A stretch of DNA of 64,000 nt. Source: Blasia pusilla. Lineage: Eukaryota > Marchantiophyta > Marchantiopsida > Blasiales. The notes under the pieces were generated by a model, which was given only the letters and a program-made list of their open reading frames with translations, did not search any database and was not told the origin of the DNA. A program made the position numbers and the translations under genes. Shown piece after piece: positions 9,701-21,940 of the stretch. The DNA is taken from contig CM114271.1 of NCBI GenBank assembly GCA_050084515.1, forward strand, positions 37,262,001 to 37,326,000, in the 5' to 3' direction. Within the stretch, counting starts at the first letter, position 1; the number at the start of each line of letters is the position of its first letter.

Positions 9701-11369
9701 CGAGATCAATCCCTATGTGCATCCCCCAATCTGGCTGCACCCTCCTGCCATAACGATATGCATGGCGACCCATGCACTGGCACCTCACTTCTTGGCAAGC
9801 ACGTACGCGCGTCATGCGACCTTAGTGGCTCTCCTTCCTTCTTGCACAATTCTGCCTATGTCGGCTCAACCGTTCTACTTCCTTTCACTAGGCTCTTACC
9901 ACAGGCTGCTCCTGCCACATTGTCCACCAAGCTTTGTCACGCTCTAACTCTCTCTCCAAGCTGGTTGCATGTGGACAAAGTCCATGTCTGCAACCATATC
10001 CATGTGCGTGAACTTACGTCCATCCTATGGAAGGACTTGTCCATGTCCATCTTCCCCTTCTTTCTCATCCCCCTACTTGCCTTTGTGTTCCATAATCTCA
10101 TGTTCCTTCCTCCCTCCACCTCCACTCCCTCCCACTTATTGCCCCACTTGCCCTTGCCCTGCCTTCCATCATGAATTATAAGTGTGGGTTTGACCTCTTC
10201 CAATCCATGTCCAGACTTTCTCGCCCATGTTCGTCCTAGGGATGGACTTGTCCATTTTTTTATAACCATGTCCGTTCCATGGCTCCTCAGGAAACTCCCA
10301 CCTAATTGGACCCCACACTCTTGCATGTTTGGCCCCTGTATGCCCTTTGCTTGCTTACGCCTCCATGCACAACCCAATTTCTTACTCCTACTTACAAACC
10401 CAACACTGGTAAACTTAAGCCCACCACCCTATGTAGGTGCACTCATTCCCTTGGACTTGCTATACCCTAACACCACGTCCTCTTGCCAACTTTATTCACC
10501 CATGCCTCAATCCTTTCACTTGTTATACCCTTGGAAATACGCATACCCAACAGGTACATACCAATGCACCTATCCCAATTTTCTCAAACCATAATGGCTC
10601 CTACTCTCCTCTTTCCTAACATGGTTCCCTTATCTCTATCCAAGGCACTATGTGTTGTTGTTCTCACATCCTTTTTTTTCCGGACTTCCTTTCACTCGTC
10701 TCAATCCTCCCTAACTTTGGAGCTCCATCTTCACTCCATTTAGCAAGACTTGATACCCTTTGAAGCGGCTCTTATGTACTCTCCTAGGCTCTAGTCTTGC
10801 TTCAGCTACATGGCACACTCCCCTTGGCTAATCGCCCCTCAGACGCTTAGCATACGTCCCTATGATGTTGGCCTCCTCTCAACCTTGCCTTTGACCTAGC
10901 TACATCACGGATCCCTTCAACGCACGCCCCCCTATGAGGCTTCGACACATCATTCCTTCTATCTCCACACTCTACGTCTCTATGAATGAGATGTACAATT
11001 TGAGAACTCTAATGGCTACTCCTACAACCTTAGCCTCTACGACCTAACCTAAGCCTTAGCTACATTTACTTGACATCCCCTTGGCAGTTGCAAGCCATAT
11101 AAGGTTCTCTTCCTTCTCTTTCCAAACACGCGTCACTCTTCCACCAATGCTACATGTGCACTACACCCAAGTGTTGATTCCCGCTACATTGCCACTACCC
11201 TAGCTCAATCTACTATCCACAAAAATTTGAGGAAAATGGGCAGCACTTCCACACACAACCTTCTGCATGAAAAAAGCGACAAAAGTTACCCCCTTTCATC
11301 TTTCCCATGTAAAATTGAAGTAAAAATGAGTCACAAAGTCAACTCCATGGTTTTTATTGTTCCCATCTT
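9701..11369. other. Pyrimidine-rich non-coding stretch
   Basis: The + strand is strongly C/T-rich. The open frames (for example 9717-9947, 9758-10174, 10184-10594) are low-complexity products of that composition. A segment near 10220-10290 shares cctagggatggac with 12480-12500. I see no gene. Confidence 0.5.
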
Positions 11370-11560
11370 AGCATTGAAGCCACACTCCATTTCATTTCAT
11401 CATAGGGATTGATTCTTTGAGATCCTTTTGCATTGGAGATAAATTATGTGGCATTCCAGTTGGTATTGCTCTTATCTCAGCACTAAACCCCTTCTTTGAT
11501 TCATTGGAGGGCTTCATTGTCTCTGATCCTTCTACGCTCGAGAGAAACTACGTCGTATTT
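11370..11560. repeat. Dispersed repeat shared with 31430-31690
   Basis: Both copies contain gaagccacactccatttta-like sequence, agggattgatt, and a later ctcgagagaga motif in the same order and orientation, with moderate divergence. The type of element is unknown. Confidence 0.55.
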
Positions 11561-11729
11561 TAATTTGTGCTCCTCTCAACTCCGCTCTAAACACACTCTC
11601 CATATCATTGAAGCGCCTCCGAGAGAGAATTAGATTTGCTTTCGATTAATTTCTACTCCTCATATCTCACCATTTGAAGAAGCTGCACTCACGAGCTTCA
11701 AAAAATATTCCTTCCCTGTGGACTCTCCC

Positions 11730-12140
11730 AGCTTCTCAAATCTACATCGATATATCAAGTCACATACACCCTCCCTAATGAGGAAATATGGATCCTAACA
11801 CCTTAGTTCCTATCACACACCAGCGCGAGAGCTGCTCCAAGATGCCAACATGAGAAAGATGGCTTGAGAAAGCCATATCTTGTTCTCGTATAGCCTTGGA
11901 GAAAGTCAAAAAGCTCTTCCCCATAAGCAATCATCTCCCAACATAACATGTGTGCACATGTTACCAGGTAACTCTAACCTAGTCAACGAGTCATTTGGTT
12001 GGAAATAAAAGAAAAGAAAAGGGAATCGTAAAAAATGACGTTCTCGAGGCAACGGGCTTATTGTCAACCTTATGTGACACCTCGAGACAAAGTTACACCC
12101 AAACATCCCTTGAGGTTGTCAATGCAGTAAAACTCTACCT
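11730..12140. repeat. Dispersed repeat shared with 48720-49140
   Basis: Shared blocks in the same order include aaatctacatc, acaccctc, cctagttcctac, caacatgagaaagat, gttctcgatgcaa-like sequence and a tcaatgcagtaaaactctacc-like end. The copies are in direct orientation and diverged by roughly a quarter. It probably comes from a retroelement's non-coding end. Confidence 0.6.
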
Positions 12141-12899
12141 ATTAGATAAATAAGATGTGATACCTTGTCTGGCCCCCAACAAGCCCACCTAACCTGCACC
12201 AACCCTCCCTAAGCTTGCACAAGGCCTGCACTAGCGTGCATAGGGCTTGCATATTGACGACCATGCATTGGCTAAATGGGGTCCTTTGTAAGCAAGGCCC
12301 CCATGGGGCTCGATGTGAGCTAAAAAATGGGTGGTAAGAACATACGATGGGTTATTCGACTAGATGTGGACTAGCCAAGCCCGGGTCTATGTTGCAAGCA
12401 AGATGGGCCCATGTCTGGACACGCACGGATAGATGATTCCACACGTATGTCCGTGCCGGTGGGATCCCATCCGCACAGACATGCCTATCCTAGGGATGGA
12501 CGTAAAATTTGTTCATATGCAACCTTGATATTAACAAAATGGATCTAAAGAATTTCATTCAATTTGTTACATATAACATTTTTGTTTGTAAGTAGGCATA
12601 TTCCTTTGTTATGGAAGCTTATCCTAATATCTAATGGGGCGGTTGTGTTGCTCATGGAATGGATTTGGTTTGCAAAAATTAGGGTAGAATTGGATGTTTT
12701 TCATTCATATTTTCTCAATGTCGTAATATGGTGAGATTCATAGAGAATCTTCATACCATACATTGTATATTTTTGGACTTGTTCTCTAATGGGTTGATGT
12801 TGCTTCATCCCCAAAGATAATATTTGTGAAAAATTACATATGTCTAAATCGACTTTTCAAGCTATGATTATGTTTAAAGCCAAAAGTTATTAGTGAGGA
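12141..12899. other. Non-coding DNA with a possible hAT-like end
   Basis: The segment has no gene. The sequence 12518-12527 is tgcaaccttg, the inverse of caaggttgca at 33224 and 33321. In each case a ccctaggacgg or cctagggatgg motif lies nearby inside. This looks like ends of a short DNA transposon family, but the pairing is not proven. Confidence 0.35.
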
Positions 12900-14293
12900 G
12901 TTTGAGACTTTCTTGGATGCCAAATTCTAGCCAAAGCCAAAACCACCATGGGTAATCAATTGTTAGTTGTGAAATGTGGAGAGGACAATACTAAATCAAA
13001 TATGTTTGTTTTCACTATCTTGAAAATCATTACGGAAATCTACTATCGAAGATGATATTTGAAAGATATGGATAAGCCAAACCATGCTAGCAAACTTATC
13101 ACATCATATGGCCAAATGTCTTAATTCGAGGTGGAGGGCATGGAATAGTATTTTGCATTGTGTTGCTATGTTGCTCAATTTAAATCATTATTCTCCATTG
13201 AGCACAAGCAATATATTTTTTTACCTAAATCTATGCAAGGCCTTAGAGACTATTTGAACTTATGGCTTATGCACGTGCTAGAATTAATAGGTGATGCTCA
13301 GAGTCTACGAGCTTTCAAAGTCAATTGTCTCGTAGAGCATAGCAGCATCCGCTCTCAATAGGATGCATTCCAAAACATAGATTGTAATTTCTTTCCATGA
13401 TTCAAACTATGCATGAATGATGCATGGCCTCCAAAGGCTTGGCTCCCAAATTACCACGCGGCTTAACATAGACACTCACTGCGTCTGCTTGCAAGAGAAG
13501 TTTGAGTGATCATGAATTTATTCACAACCAATATAGAAATTGAATAAAATATTTTACTGTATATGATCAATTTTATATGTATCACAACGGTTGCATGAAT
13601 TTTCAAACACCTATGTTTCACACTTGGTGCACAAGTACTATGGATCAAGAGGCCAACAAAATTTTTAGAAAAGCAACGCAAAAGGAAGTACAACATGAGA
13701 AGTTTAGAAGACCAATGGATTTTGGGAAAAATCAACCCACTCGAGAAGGACTTGCTTCAAACCAAAATAACTTATCACAAAAGGAAAAAGGGAGTTGATT
13801 TTGATCATGAACTACAAGACAATGATTTTGAGGATGACAAGCCTCCTCTGCCTGAATATTTTGGATGTGAATATATTTAGAAGTTGGCCTCGAGAATTGT
13901 AAGGCATGGCCGTCTAAACATGACAATCACACATCATAGAAGGATGTATGTGAGGATGACCAAAGAGGAGCAACCCAAGACCAAGCATGTGATTGGATGG
14001 AGAAGAACGTGGTTAGAGGAAGTCAACTAGATATGCAATATGCTATTAACGAAGCCAATATAGAAAATATTTTTCCTTCACTAAATTTGATGGAAAATAC
14101 TTCTATCCAAGGAGTTGGCACTAGGGAACAACCACCTCGTAGAGTAATCGACAAAGGGTTCATGTATTCTTTCGAACCTATCATTCCATTTGATGAGGGT
14201 ATTAGCCTAAAGTTAGAAGACTTTGAAACCCCATATCAATCTCTACAAAGAAAACCTAGATTTAATGCTAAGTCCAAAGGAAAAGTGGAATAA
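12900..14293 (+). pseudogene. Unclassified retroelement-like relic
   Basis: Three protein-like blocks lie in order on +: 13158-13361 (LPKSMQGLRDYLNLWLMHV, gag-like), 13695-13880 (KKGVDFDHELQDNDFEDDKPPLPEYFG) and 13997-14293 (FDEGISLKLEDFETPYQ). A SRIVRHGRLNMT segment follows the second block beyond a stop. Stops between blocks show decay. I recall neither the family nor the enzyme domains. Assignment as a retroelement is inference from context. Confidence 0.35.
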
Positions 14294-14439
14294 AATATTT
14301 ATATATCTTTATCATAGTCTCTTAGCATGCATCTTTTTGTACATATGCATGTTCAATTTCCCCAAGTCTGTAATTTTTACTCTTACTCTGGTTCCGAAAA
14401 AAATTGAAAGCAAATGTAAGTCAATTTTAAAGCAAAACT

Positions 14440-15060
14440 AAATGAAGAGGTCTTTCTAGAAGGGCAAAGTAAGATATATTAAGAAGAACGAATTGTGAAT
14501 TTTCCATTTGTTCCTTATAAATGATACTGACGTGAAACATTTTCTTCTTGTCCATATGAGTATTTTTAACAATGTTGAAAACTTTCATGCCCAATGTAAT
14601 TTCTAACCAAAGCTCCATAATGAAAAGGTCATTAAAGATTTATGTGATAAGATGAAATCAGGAGAAACAACTTGTGTACTTTTCATTCCTCCCATATACA
14701 TGATCTTCAATTGAGGCTTGTTAAAGTTGTTCACAAGAGTGTTTAAAATTCGTTTTCAAAATTTCAAGCCAAATAGATCTTCCGTCTAAAGCCCAAAAAT
14801 GAAAAAAGCATATAACCTTGCGATAAGATATCTTCTTAAAAAAAAAACTTTGCATGAAAATGTATCAAATGGAACTTTCATCCAAAGGCAAAAAATGAAG
14901 AGGTCATCGAGATCCTTGTGACAAGTTTTACTAAGGAAACATTACTTGGAAATTTTCATCTTTTCCAAATATATGATATGGAAATAAAACTTTGTCAAAA
15001 TTTATAAGAGTGGTTTCAATGTCTTGGAAAATTTGGAAGTCAAGTGGAAATCTATACTAT
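14440..15060 (+). repeat. Diverged tandem repeat, about four units
   Basis: The phrase aaatgaagaggtcat or a close variant begins units near 14440, 14620, 14800 and 14893. It is followed by tgtgataag/cttgcgataag/ttgtgacaag, then a ttttcattc-type block and atatgat. Units are about 90-180 bp with internal loss. Similar arrays occur in non-coding parts of some plant LTR elements. Confidence 0.5.
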
Positions 15061-16276
15061 TAAGCAAACATAAGGGGATTACTAAAACCAGAAAGACAAC
15101 TTTTTTCCACTTTCTATAAGAAGTGAAGCACGAGGTATTCGACCTTATGGAATCGGGGTACCTTACTACTCACATTAAAAGGCTTCGATATGCGAGGATT
15201 CTATTCACACAAGTGTTGATATGGAATTGGTTAGAGGCTTGTGAGGTGGTCATCCGTAGTTACTTTCCAAGGCTTTGGCTCTCACATGTGCGTATGAGGT
15301 ACTGGCTACGGGGTTGTGAGGCCCTCACCTGCATATAGTTATTGTAGTAATTTTGTATAATTGTGGAATATTACAGGAGATTCGGGAGATCTCGAAGTTA
15401 GAGCCCAAGTTGGAGTCTTGGGTGGAAGGAAGGTGTGGAAGGAAGCTAAACAAGCCGAAGATCCGAAAAGCCCTGCTTCGATCCAAATGTGAGATTTGTG
15501 ACATTCCAACTTGCTCAATCCTAAGCATTGTGACGATTCACATTTGAGGCTTGCAAGAATGCTGTTTAGCGCATGTTGGCTATCTTGCGTGTACTCACCT
15601 GAATGTAGCATGTTGGCTATCTTTCATAGAAAACTAACTCCTCCCATAGAGATGCAAAGTTCCCAAACCAACCCAAATTATGAAGACTGTGTAGGAGATC
15701 ACCTTATGGTTTCCCAATCTTTGCCTATGAATTCTAAGTTCTTGACGTTGGACACGTTCTCGGTTATTTCTTAGGCAATTATGATATTCTCCCATTTTCT
15801 AAGACGGAAAAGCGGATGGGTCCCATGTTTATCCATGGCTCATATGCGATTCCGCCTAAAATCGACCGCGAAGAGAGTCGCATACATAAAGTATTTTGCA
15901 CCAAGAGTTCGCCTTAATTATTATCAAGATTAAATCCGAGAGAGTTTCTGGAGATGCATGTGGCATCCTTTGGATGGTATTCTTCGTAGCGCCTCCTTCC
16001 GTCGACGCCCACTACAACACTATGCGTCAACCTCAGGAACATGCGCTCGTCAATTATCATATCAGCAATCTAACTTTGGGCACCACAGACCAGAGGAGGA
16101 CATCGCGTAGGCTTTAGTTAGTACCCGTGCACCAATTCAGCAACGGACGAATTTCACAACAAAGAGATCTAGAGACACATACAAGCTACATGCGAGTCTT
16201 GGAGCTTAATCGAATGTCTGCTCTAGAAAGTTCACAAGATTACTAGCTTAGATTCTGCTCACCAGATTTCAACTGA
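15061..16276. other. No gene recognised
   Basis: Open frames at 15339-15611 and 15511-15774 are short and unlike any family I know. No repeats or RNA signals were seen up to the Helitron end. Confidence 0.4.
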
Positions 16277-16312
16277 ACTAGTAAGAATGCCCGTGCGATG
16301 CACCGACATCAA
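16277..16312 (-). other. Helitron 3' terminus (hairpin plus CTAGT)
   Basis: On the minus strand the sequence reads GGTGCATCGCACGGGC ATTCTTACTAGT. GTGC and GCAC pair around ATC, and CTAGT is the CTRRT terminus. The next host base is T. The end is 138 bp past the helicase stop codon. Confidence 0.85.
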
Positions 16313-16414
16313 AATTTAGCATATACAAAATTAATCATACCAATGAGTGAAACATTACAAAATTTAGAAAATGCGTACCAATATAAAACTTCACATATAT
16401 AATGTTACTTTAAT

Positions 16415-18984
16415 TTAATTTAGCACTTCATTATATACAACATTCCTAGTGTAAATACCTATTTTGTTAGTAGCATTTTCATTATCTGTCATAATATGAA
16501 TAGAATTCCTCAAGCCTCCTCTTGACAAGGCAACATACAATTGCCCATGAGAAAATACTGGATTGGGAAAGTAAATACCAACTCTATCTAATGTTTGACC
16601 TTGAGACTTATTAATAGTCATTACAAAAGCAGGACGGATAGGAAATTGAAATCGTCGTAAATCAAAAGGTAGGCCCGAATCAGAAGCAATCAATGGAATG
16701 CGTGGAATGAAAACTCGAGCTCCAATGTTTTTTCCCGTGATAATTGTTGCATCTATAAGATGTCGACTAAAGCCAGCTATCACCACCCGAGTCCCATTTG
16801 CTTATCCCTTTGCTCCATTCATATTTCGTAATAGTATTATCGGAGCTCCAATATTCAAAGTCAAACAATGAGGTGGCAATCCAGATGGTAAACATGTATT
16901 CAAAAATTATGTTGGATAAACAAGTCTCATCTCATCGTCGGAAACATAATCAGCACTCAAGAAAGTATGCTCCTGCAAAAACAAAATAAATCATTAATAA
17001 TAAGAGAGATGATAGAAAAATGTAGCAATACAACAAGAATATATATATTCTTGAATAATGATATTCAAGAATATAAATATTACCTCTCTTGGAAATCGAG
17101 ACATGATTTCCGCGTTTATAATATCCACAGTAGTATTCTTGGTTGACAAAATGGATCTACCCCTCAAGAAATCAATGTCACTCCACTTATGAACATCGTG
17201 TCCATAAACAATGTCAATGAGATCATTGATCCTTGTGGTTTTAACAATTATCGCATCCGGAACTTGTATAAAATCCTCTCCAAGGTCCAAATGTTACGGT
17301 ACACGACCCTCTCCTACCTCTAATAACCACGTTGCAAACGCTTCTTGCTCTTCTCGTGCATACCTTGATAATAAATATAAGATGAAGGAATAAGTAAATA
17401 TTAAAAATAAACAAAAACCAGATGAAATGAAAAAGGTGAAATATTAGGTTTATTCTTTAATACCTTGTACAGTATTAACTCTCATGTTGGTAGTGAGTTT
17501 CAATAATCTCACGTCAAACCAAATAAGAGATCTCCTAAGTGTTGCACGCACAATTGTGGCCCGATCTCCACGACGATCAACTGGAAGAAGTTGTCGAAAG
17601 TCACCACCAAATAAAATGATCTTCCCCCCAAAAGGCAAATCTCGTACTCGAGAATCCATCAAACCCATGATATCTTGGAAAGTACCATGAACAGCCTCAA
17701 ATGCGTGACGATTGGTCATAGGAGCTTCATCCCACACGATCAAATTCGCCTTTTGTATAAGGCGGGCCATATGACTATTGACCGATAGGCTGGAAAATCG
17801 ATAACAAAAAAATATGTGAGGAACATTTATGAAGGATAATCAAAGAATAAAACAATAATATGCATGCCATAAAAGGAAAAGAAATCTTAAATCTAGACTT
17901 ACTTGCAAGTGGAACTTTCATGTACTTGGATAGGAATCTTGAATCGAGAATGAGCAGTACGACCTCCATCCAATAATAAAGCGGCAATCCCCGAAGATGC
18001 AACTGCAAGAGCTATATGACCCTCGCTCCGTACCATTGCAAGAAGAAGGTTGTACAAAAATGTTTTTCCTGTTCCGCCAGGACCATCGATAAAGAAAAGT
18101 TTTGCCTGAAAAATCCATATTTTTCGTTACAGACAAGCACTTTAAAAGAATAAAACTTAAAGAAATAAAAAATGTAATTAAAAAAAAAACTATATTTAAT
18201 ATCCACTTACAGAAGGTGGCGCATCCTGTAAGATATCGCAAAAAGCATTACAAATAACTTCCCAAATAGCTCGTTGTCCATCATTTAAAGACATCTCTCC
18301 TACTGTCACACGTTCACAAAGCATATCATGATCGTAGGAGAGCTCTTCCTCTTCTAGACGCGAAATAGATAAATCACGAGCTTGGAAATCTGGTTGAGGC
18401 ATGTCGGGGAAGTCCGCCATACTTTTACCATGATCTTGAAGATGGTAATGGACCTCCAATAACGCAAGATTAATAATATGAACATCCAATGGAAGGGTCA
18501 GAATACCAATTCTCTATTACAAGGAACAAATATAGAAGTTAAAACGTAAATAAAGTACCTAAAATATTCATAAGAGAAACAAGAAAAAAATTGACTTAAC
18601 AAAAGCCATGCATATTACGTCACGCCTTTGATGTAGAAGATCTTTTGTCAATGGAACCAAAAAATGTTCCCACACCATAGCCAGAAGGATAGGTGTATAA
18701 TATAGAAGACAAATGGCAAAGAGTAGACATAATGAATAGCCACTACGAATGACAACCGCCTCTTCAAAGCAAGAAAAGATCTCTCTATCGTCCTCCAAAA
18801 GTCCCATATGAATAGCGGTCTCTTTGAAGGTAGGATAAACTACACCATCGATGGTTCTCAAATCTTGATATGATTGAGCTCCTCTCTCATGATGGAGAAG
18901 TAATCGTAACCAATGACGCTCCCCTTCAGCTAGGATTAGCGAAAAAAAAGTATTAGCAAGGAAGCATGAATATGATTTTAACAT
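16415..18984 (-). pseudogene. Helitron Pif1-type DNA helicase
   Basis: This part would unwind DNA during rolling-circle transposition. Blocks run from high to low coordinates. 18984-18568 holds GERHWLRLLLHHERGAQSYQDLRTIDG. 18489-18196 follows. Walker A GPGGTGKT lies at 18084-18061. Walker B VWDEAPM and GGDFRQLLPV are in 17770-17450. 17290-16994 follows. 16786-16415 holds the C-terminal MTINKSQGQTLDRVG and YVALSRG. Blocks are separated by introns with plausible borders, for example gtaag before 18180 and cag before AKLFFIDGP. All helicase motifs I looked for are present, so this half is well preserved. It is continuous with Rep in such elements; whether this copy is still read through is doubtful because Rep is broken. 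Confidence 0.9.
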
Positions 18985-19014
18985 TAACTCAAATTTTTCC
19001 TTAATAATTATATC

Positions 19015-21586
19015 TTAACAAAGAATAGAAAGTTTACCTGGATTTGTTATATACAGACGTCCAATAGGATGTCCACATCCTTTTCGTGCACGTTTACGCG
19101 GATGCCATTGCTTATTATTCCAAGAGTAATGAGAAGGGAACTCCAAATAAAGATATTGTCGCGCAGTCGAATAAAAAACATTTGTTGCAAACCATTGGGT
19201 GAGAGTGGTTTCCTTACTTCGCTCCAGAATATTACCCAATGAATCTTGCCCATGAAAATATACCATTTGACTGTTTGGAAGATGAACAATCAATCTCACA
19301 ATACTTGGTTGCTCTGCATGTAGACTAAACTTGAAGATTCGCCAACATGCTTCTGAAGAAGAAACGTACCTTCATACCATACAATATAAATATTGTTAGA
19401 GTCCCACATAATATCATAGGAAAAATTGGGAGATCTTGAAAGATATAAGGGATCAAAATACCTTGCATCAAGATATAATGATGTCTCATCAATAGTATTC
19501 TCTCCTGATGTAGTATTTGCCAAGGTATATGATGTGGCATCAGATCCTTTGTACACATACTTATAAAAGTACTTTACTGCCAAGATGCTATTTGTTATCT
19601 CCAGATTGATATGACAATCAAATAAAGTACATAACATTGGATTGTATGGAACCACCCAACGATTATCAAAGTCATGATTTGACTTATTAATCAATCTGCC
19701 ATTATCACGCCCGCATAAACACATCTAGAAGTATGTTAATAGTTGGGGAAAAAAGATAGCACACTAATAGAAGAACATTAAATGACAAAATAAACAACAA
19801 AACCAATGAATTACCTCTTATAAATAGGATATCCATCCTCATTCTCCATTTTCATTGATGCAAAGGGCATTGGGTATCCTTTGGAACACTTTTTGTCCTT
19901 TTATCCGTGCAAGGTGTAGTTGGATGTGCTACTCCACACGGACCATGAATCATACAATTTCTTACAGTAGAATGTAGCCTAGGATGAGTCATGGGATTCG
20001 GAATCTCTGCATATATGATATCGTCAAAATCAGAGGTTGTCCTTGGCTTATCCTTAGAAGCAAGAATAATTAGGATATGCACATGTGGTAGCCCTCTCTT
20101 TTAGAACTCGACCACATGAATGCATCCTACCACTCGACCCAAAATATGCTTATCCAATATAAGTCTCAACAACCCCTTCTTCTTTTGTTGGAAAATACGT
20201 ACAACCAGGTCAGGACGATCAGACGTTGATTGCCCATGAAGCAGAGCAGAAGTAATCTCTGGCCATTTAGGATTGCAAGTGATAGTCAAAAAGTAGTCAG
20301 GCTTCCCAAAATGTCTCACAATGGCCATAGCAGCATGGTACAATTGATGCATGTGACGCGGTCCTCCTATGAAAGATGAAGGTAAGATAATACGTCTTCC
20401 TATGCCTTGACCGTTCACATCATGCCGAGTCATGGCATCTCTGACACCTTGGTATAAATCAGCTCTCAACTCTTTTTGATGCAATCGTATCCAAGTTAGC
20501 CATTGCATTTCGATAGTCGCATACATATCCACCATATATTCTTGAGTAAGATGACCAAACCTCAACAACCAATTATTATCCATAGCATTAGCTCGCATTT
20601 GAAGTCTGAATGAAGCAAATTGTAAAGCTGTAATGGTCTTTGAACTCGCCTCATGAGTGGTAACCTCACCTTGAATTCCTCCTTGTACAATATAATCTCT
20701 ATCTTCGTCCATCATAGCATCCCCTCTTAACGACAGATCATCTCTATGATCATGTTGCCCTTGCAAAGGTATCCCAGGATGCCAACCTGCTTCACCATAA
20801 ACAAAAGGAAAAACAAAGTGCAATGGGATATATGCTTCATTCAAGTCGATGACATTTAATCCCTCCTCCATGTAAGCGAACAATAATATCACGTCCTTCT
20901 ACTGGCTCAATCCCATCTCCATGCAAGATAGTTGCAATCTCTGAAGCAACAGGCAAGGTGTATCGTTTTGCATCGAGATCTCGCTTAGTACCCTTAAGAA
21001 CAATATGAAAGTCAGAATTACATGGATCAATAGCCACATTTCGAAATAAAGCCACATATGGATTATGGGCATGTAACATATCTTGTAATCCCCTTAAGAT
21101 CTCTGGCCTCAATTGATCCCGATAATCTCCACTCATAATCCTTCTTCTATGTTCCATCTGATGCTCATCATCATGAATATAAATTTGCACAAATTGTGGA
21201 GGAGCACCACTTTCAGCATGAAGAGGTCCAATAGAATGATATACACCACCTTGAATCCTGAAGTTTCGTGTACCGCCTCGTTGCTCTGTCACATGTGCCC
21301 CAATAGATGCCAATTGAAGAGCACTATTATAGGCACCTACATTACGCAAAAAATGAAGACTATTTGAACTCATACCAGAAAGTAATTCTGCTAGTATAGA
21401 AGGTGAAGCTGTCAAATATGGTAATTGAATCTTACCATGCCCACAACACATACTAAAAGGAGAGCTTATAAACCTAGTATACTTCACTCTCTCATGCTTC
21501 CAATGTAGAGCATTGCAAGTCGGACAAACAACATTCATAAGTCCAACACTAAAACGACCAGTCATTCTATAAATACGATCTCCCAA
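19015..21586 (-). pseudogene. Helitron Rep (HUH endonuclease) region
   Basis: Rep nicks and rejoins DNA at the element ends. 21586-20837 has the N-terminal zinc-binding part (CPTCNALHW, then CCGHGKIQLP) and FVQIYIHDDEHQMEHR. 20892-20101 has LRADLYQGVRDAMTRHD and PDYFLTITCNPKWPEI. A TAA at 20101-20103 falls in VVEF-stop-KRGLPHVHIL, just before the catalytic HVH (two-histidine) motif. The tyrosine region KYFYKYVYKGSD is at about 19540-19577. A frame change near 20850 and another near 19900 add damage. A 92-bp GT-AG intron (19370-19461) must be removed to read LDARYVSSSEACWRIF. 19299-19015 completes the domain. Confidence 0.9.
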
Positions 21587-21671
21587 CTTAAGAATTCAAA
21601 TGTGATTCTCTTCAAAGTTAGGAATATGTGCAATATTGAACAACTTTTTCAAGTTCACAACCCTCCTAGAT

Positions 21672-21940
21672 CCCACATTTGGAATCAAGGCATGTACATT
21701 GTCTTATTTTCTTCCATGTGGCCTTCACGATTGGCTGCATTGGCATCGCTCCTTATCAACGGATCACAAACATGTGCAATCTCATGTACTTCATCCAAAT
21801 ATGGTCCCACATTTGGAATCGAGGCATGTACATTGTCTTCATTCACTTCCATGTGGCCTTCAAGATTAGGTCCATTGGCATCATTCCTTATCAATGAATC
21901 ACCAACATGTGCAATCTCATGTACTTCATCCAAATAAGCA
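21672..21940 (-). repeat. 134-135 bp tandem duplication in the last modular exon
   Basis: Two adjacent copies start at 21672 and 21806 (cccacatttggaatc). On the minus strand each encodes about 45 residues with YLDEVHEIAHV, so the duplication extends the protein in frame or nearly so. The copies differ at about 15 positions and by one base in length. Confidence 0.85.

Noticed and set aside
9758-10594. Overlapping open frames on both strands
   Set aside because: Low-complexity Pro/Ser/Leu-rich products of a pyrimidine-rich strand, with no motif and no splice support.
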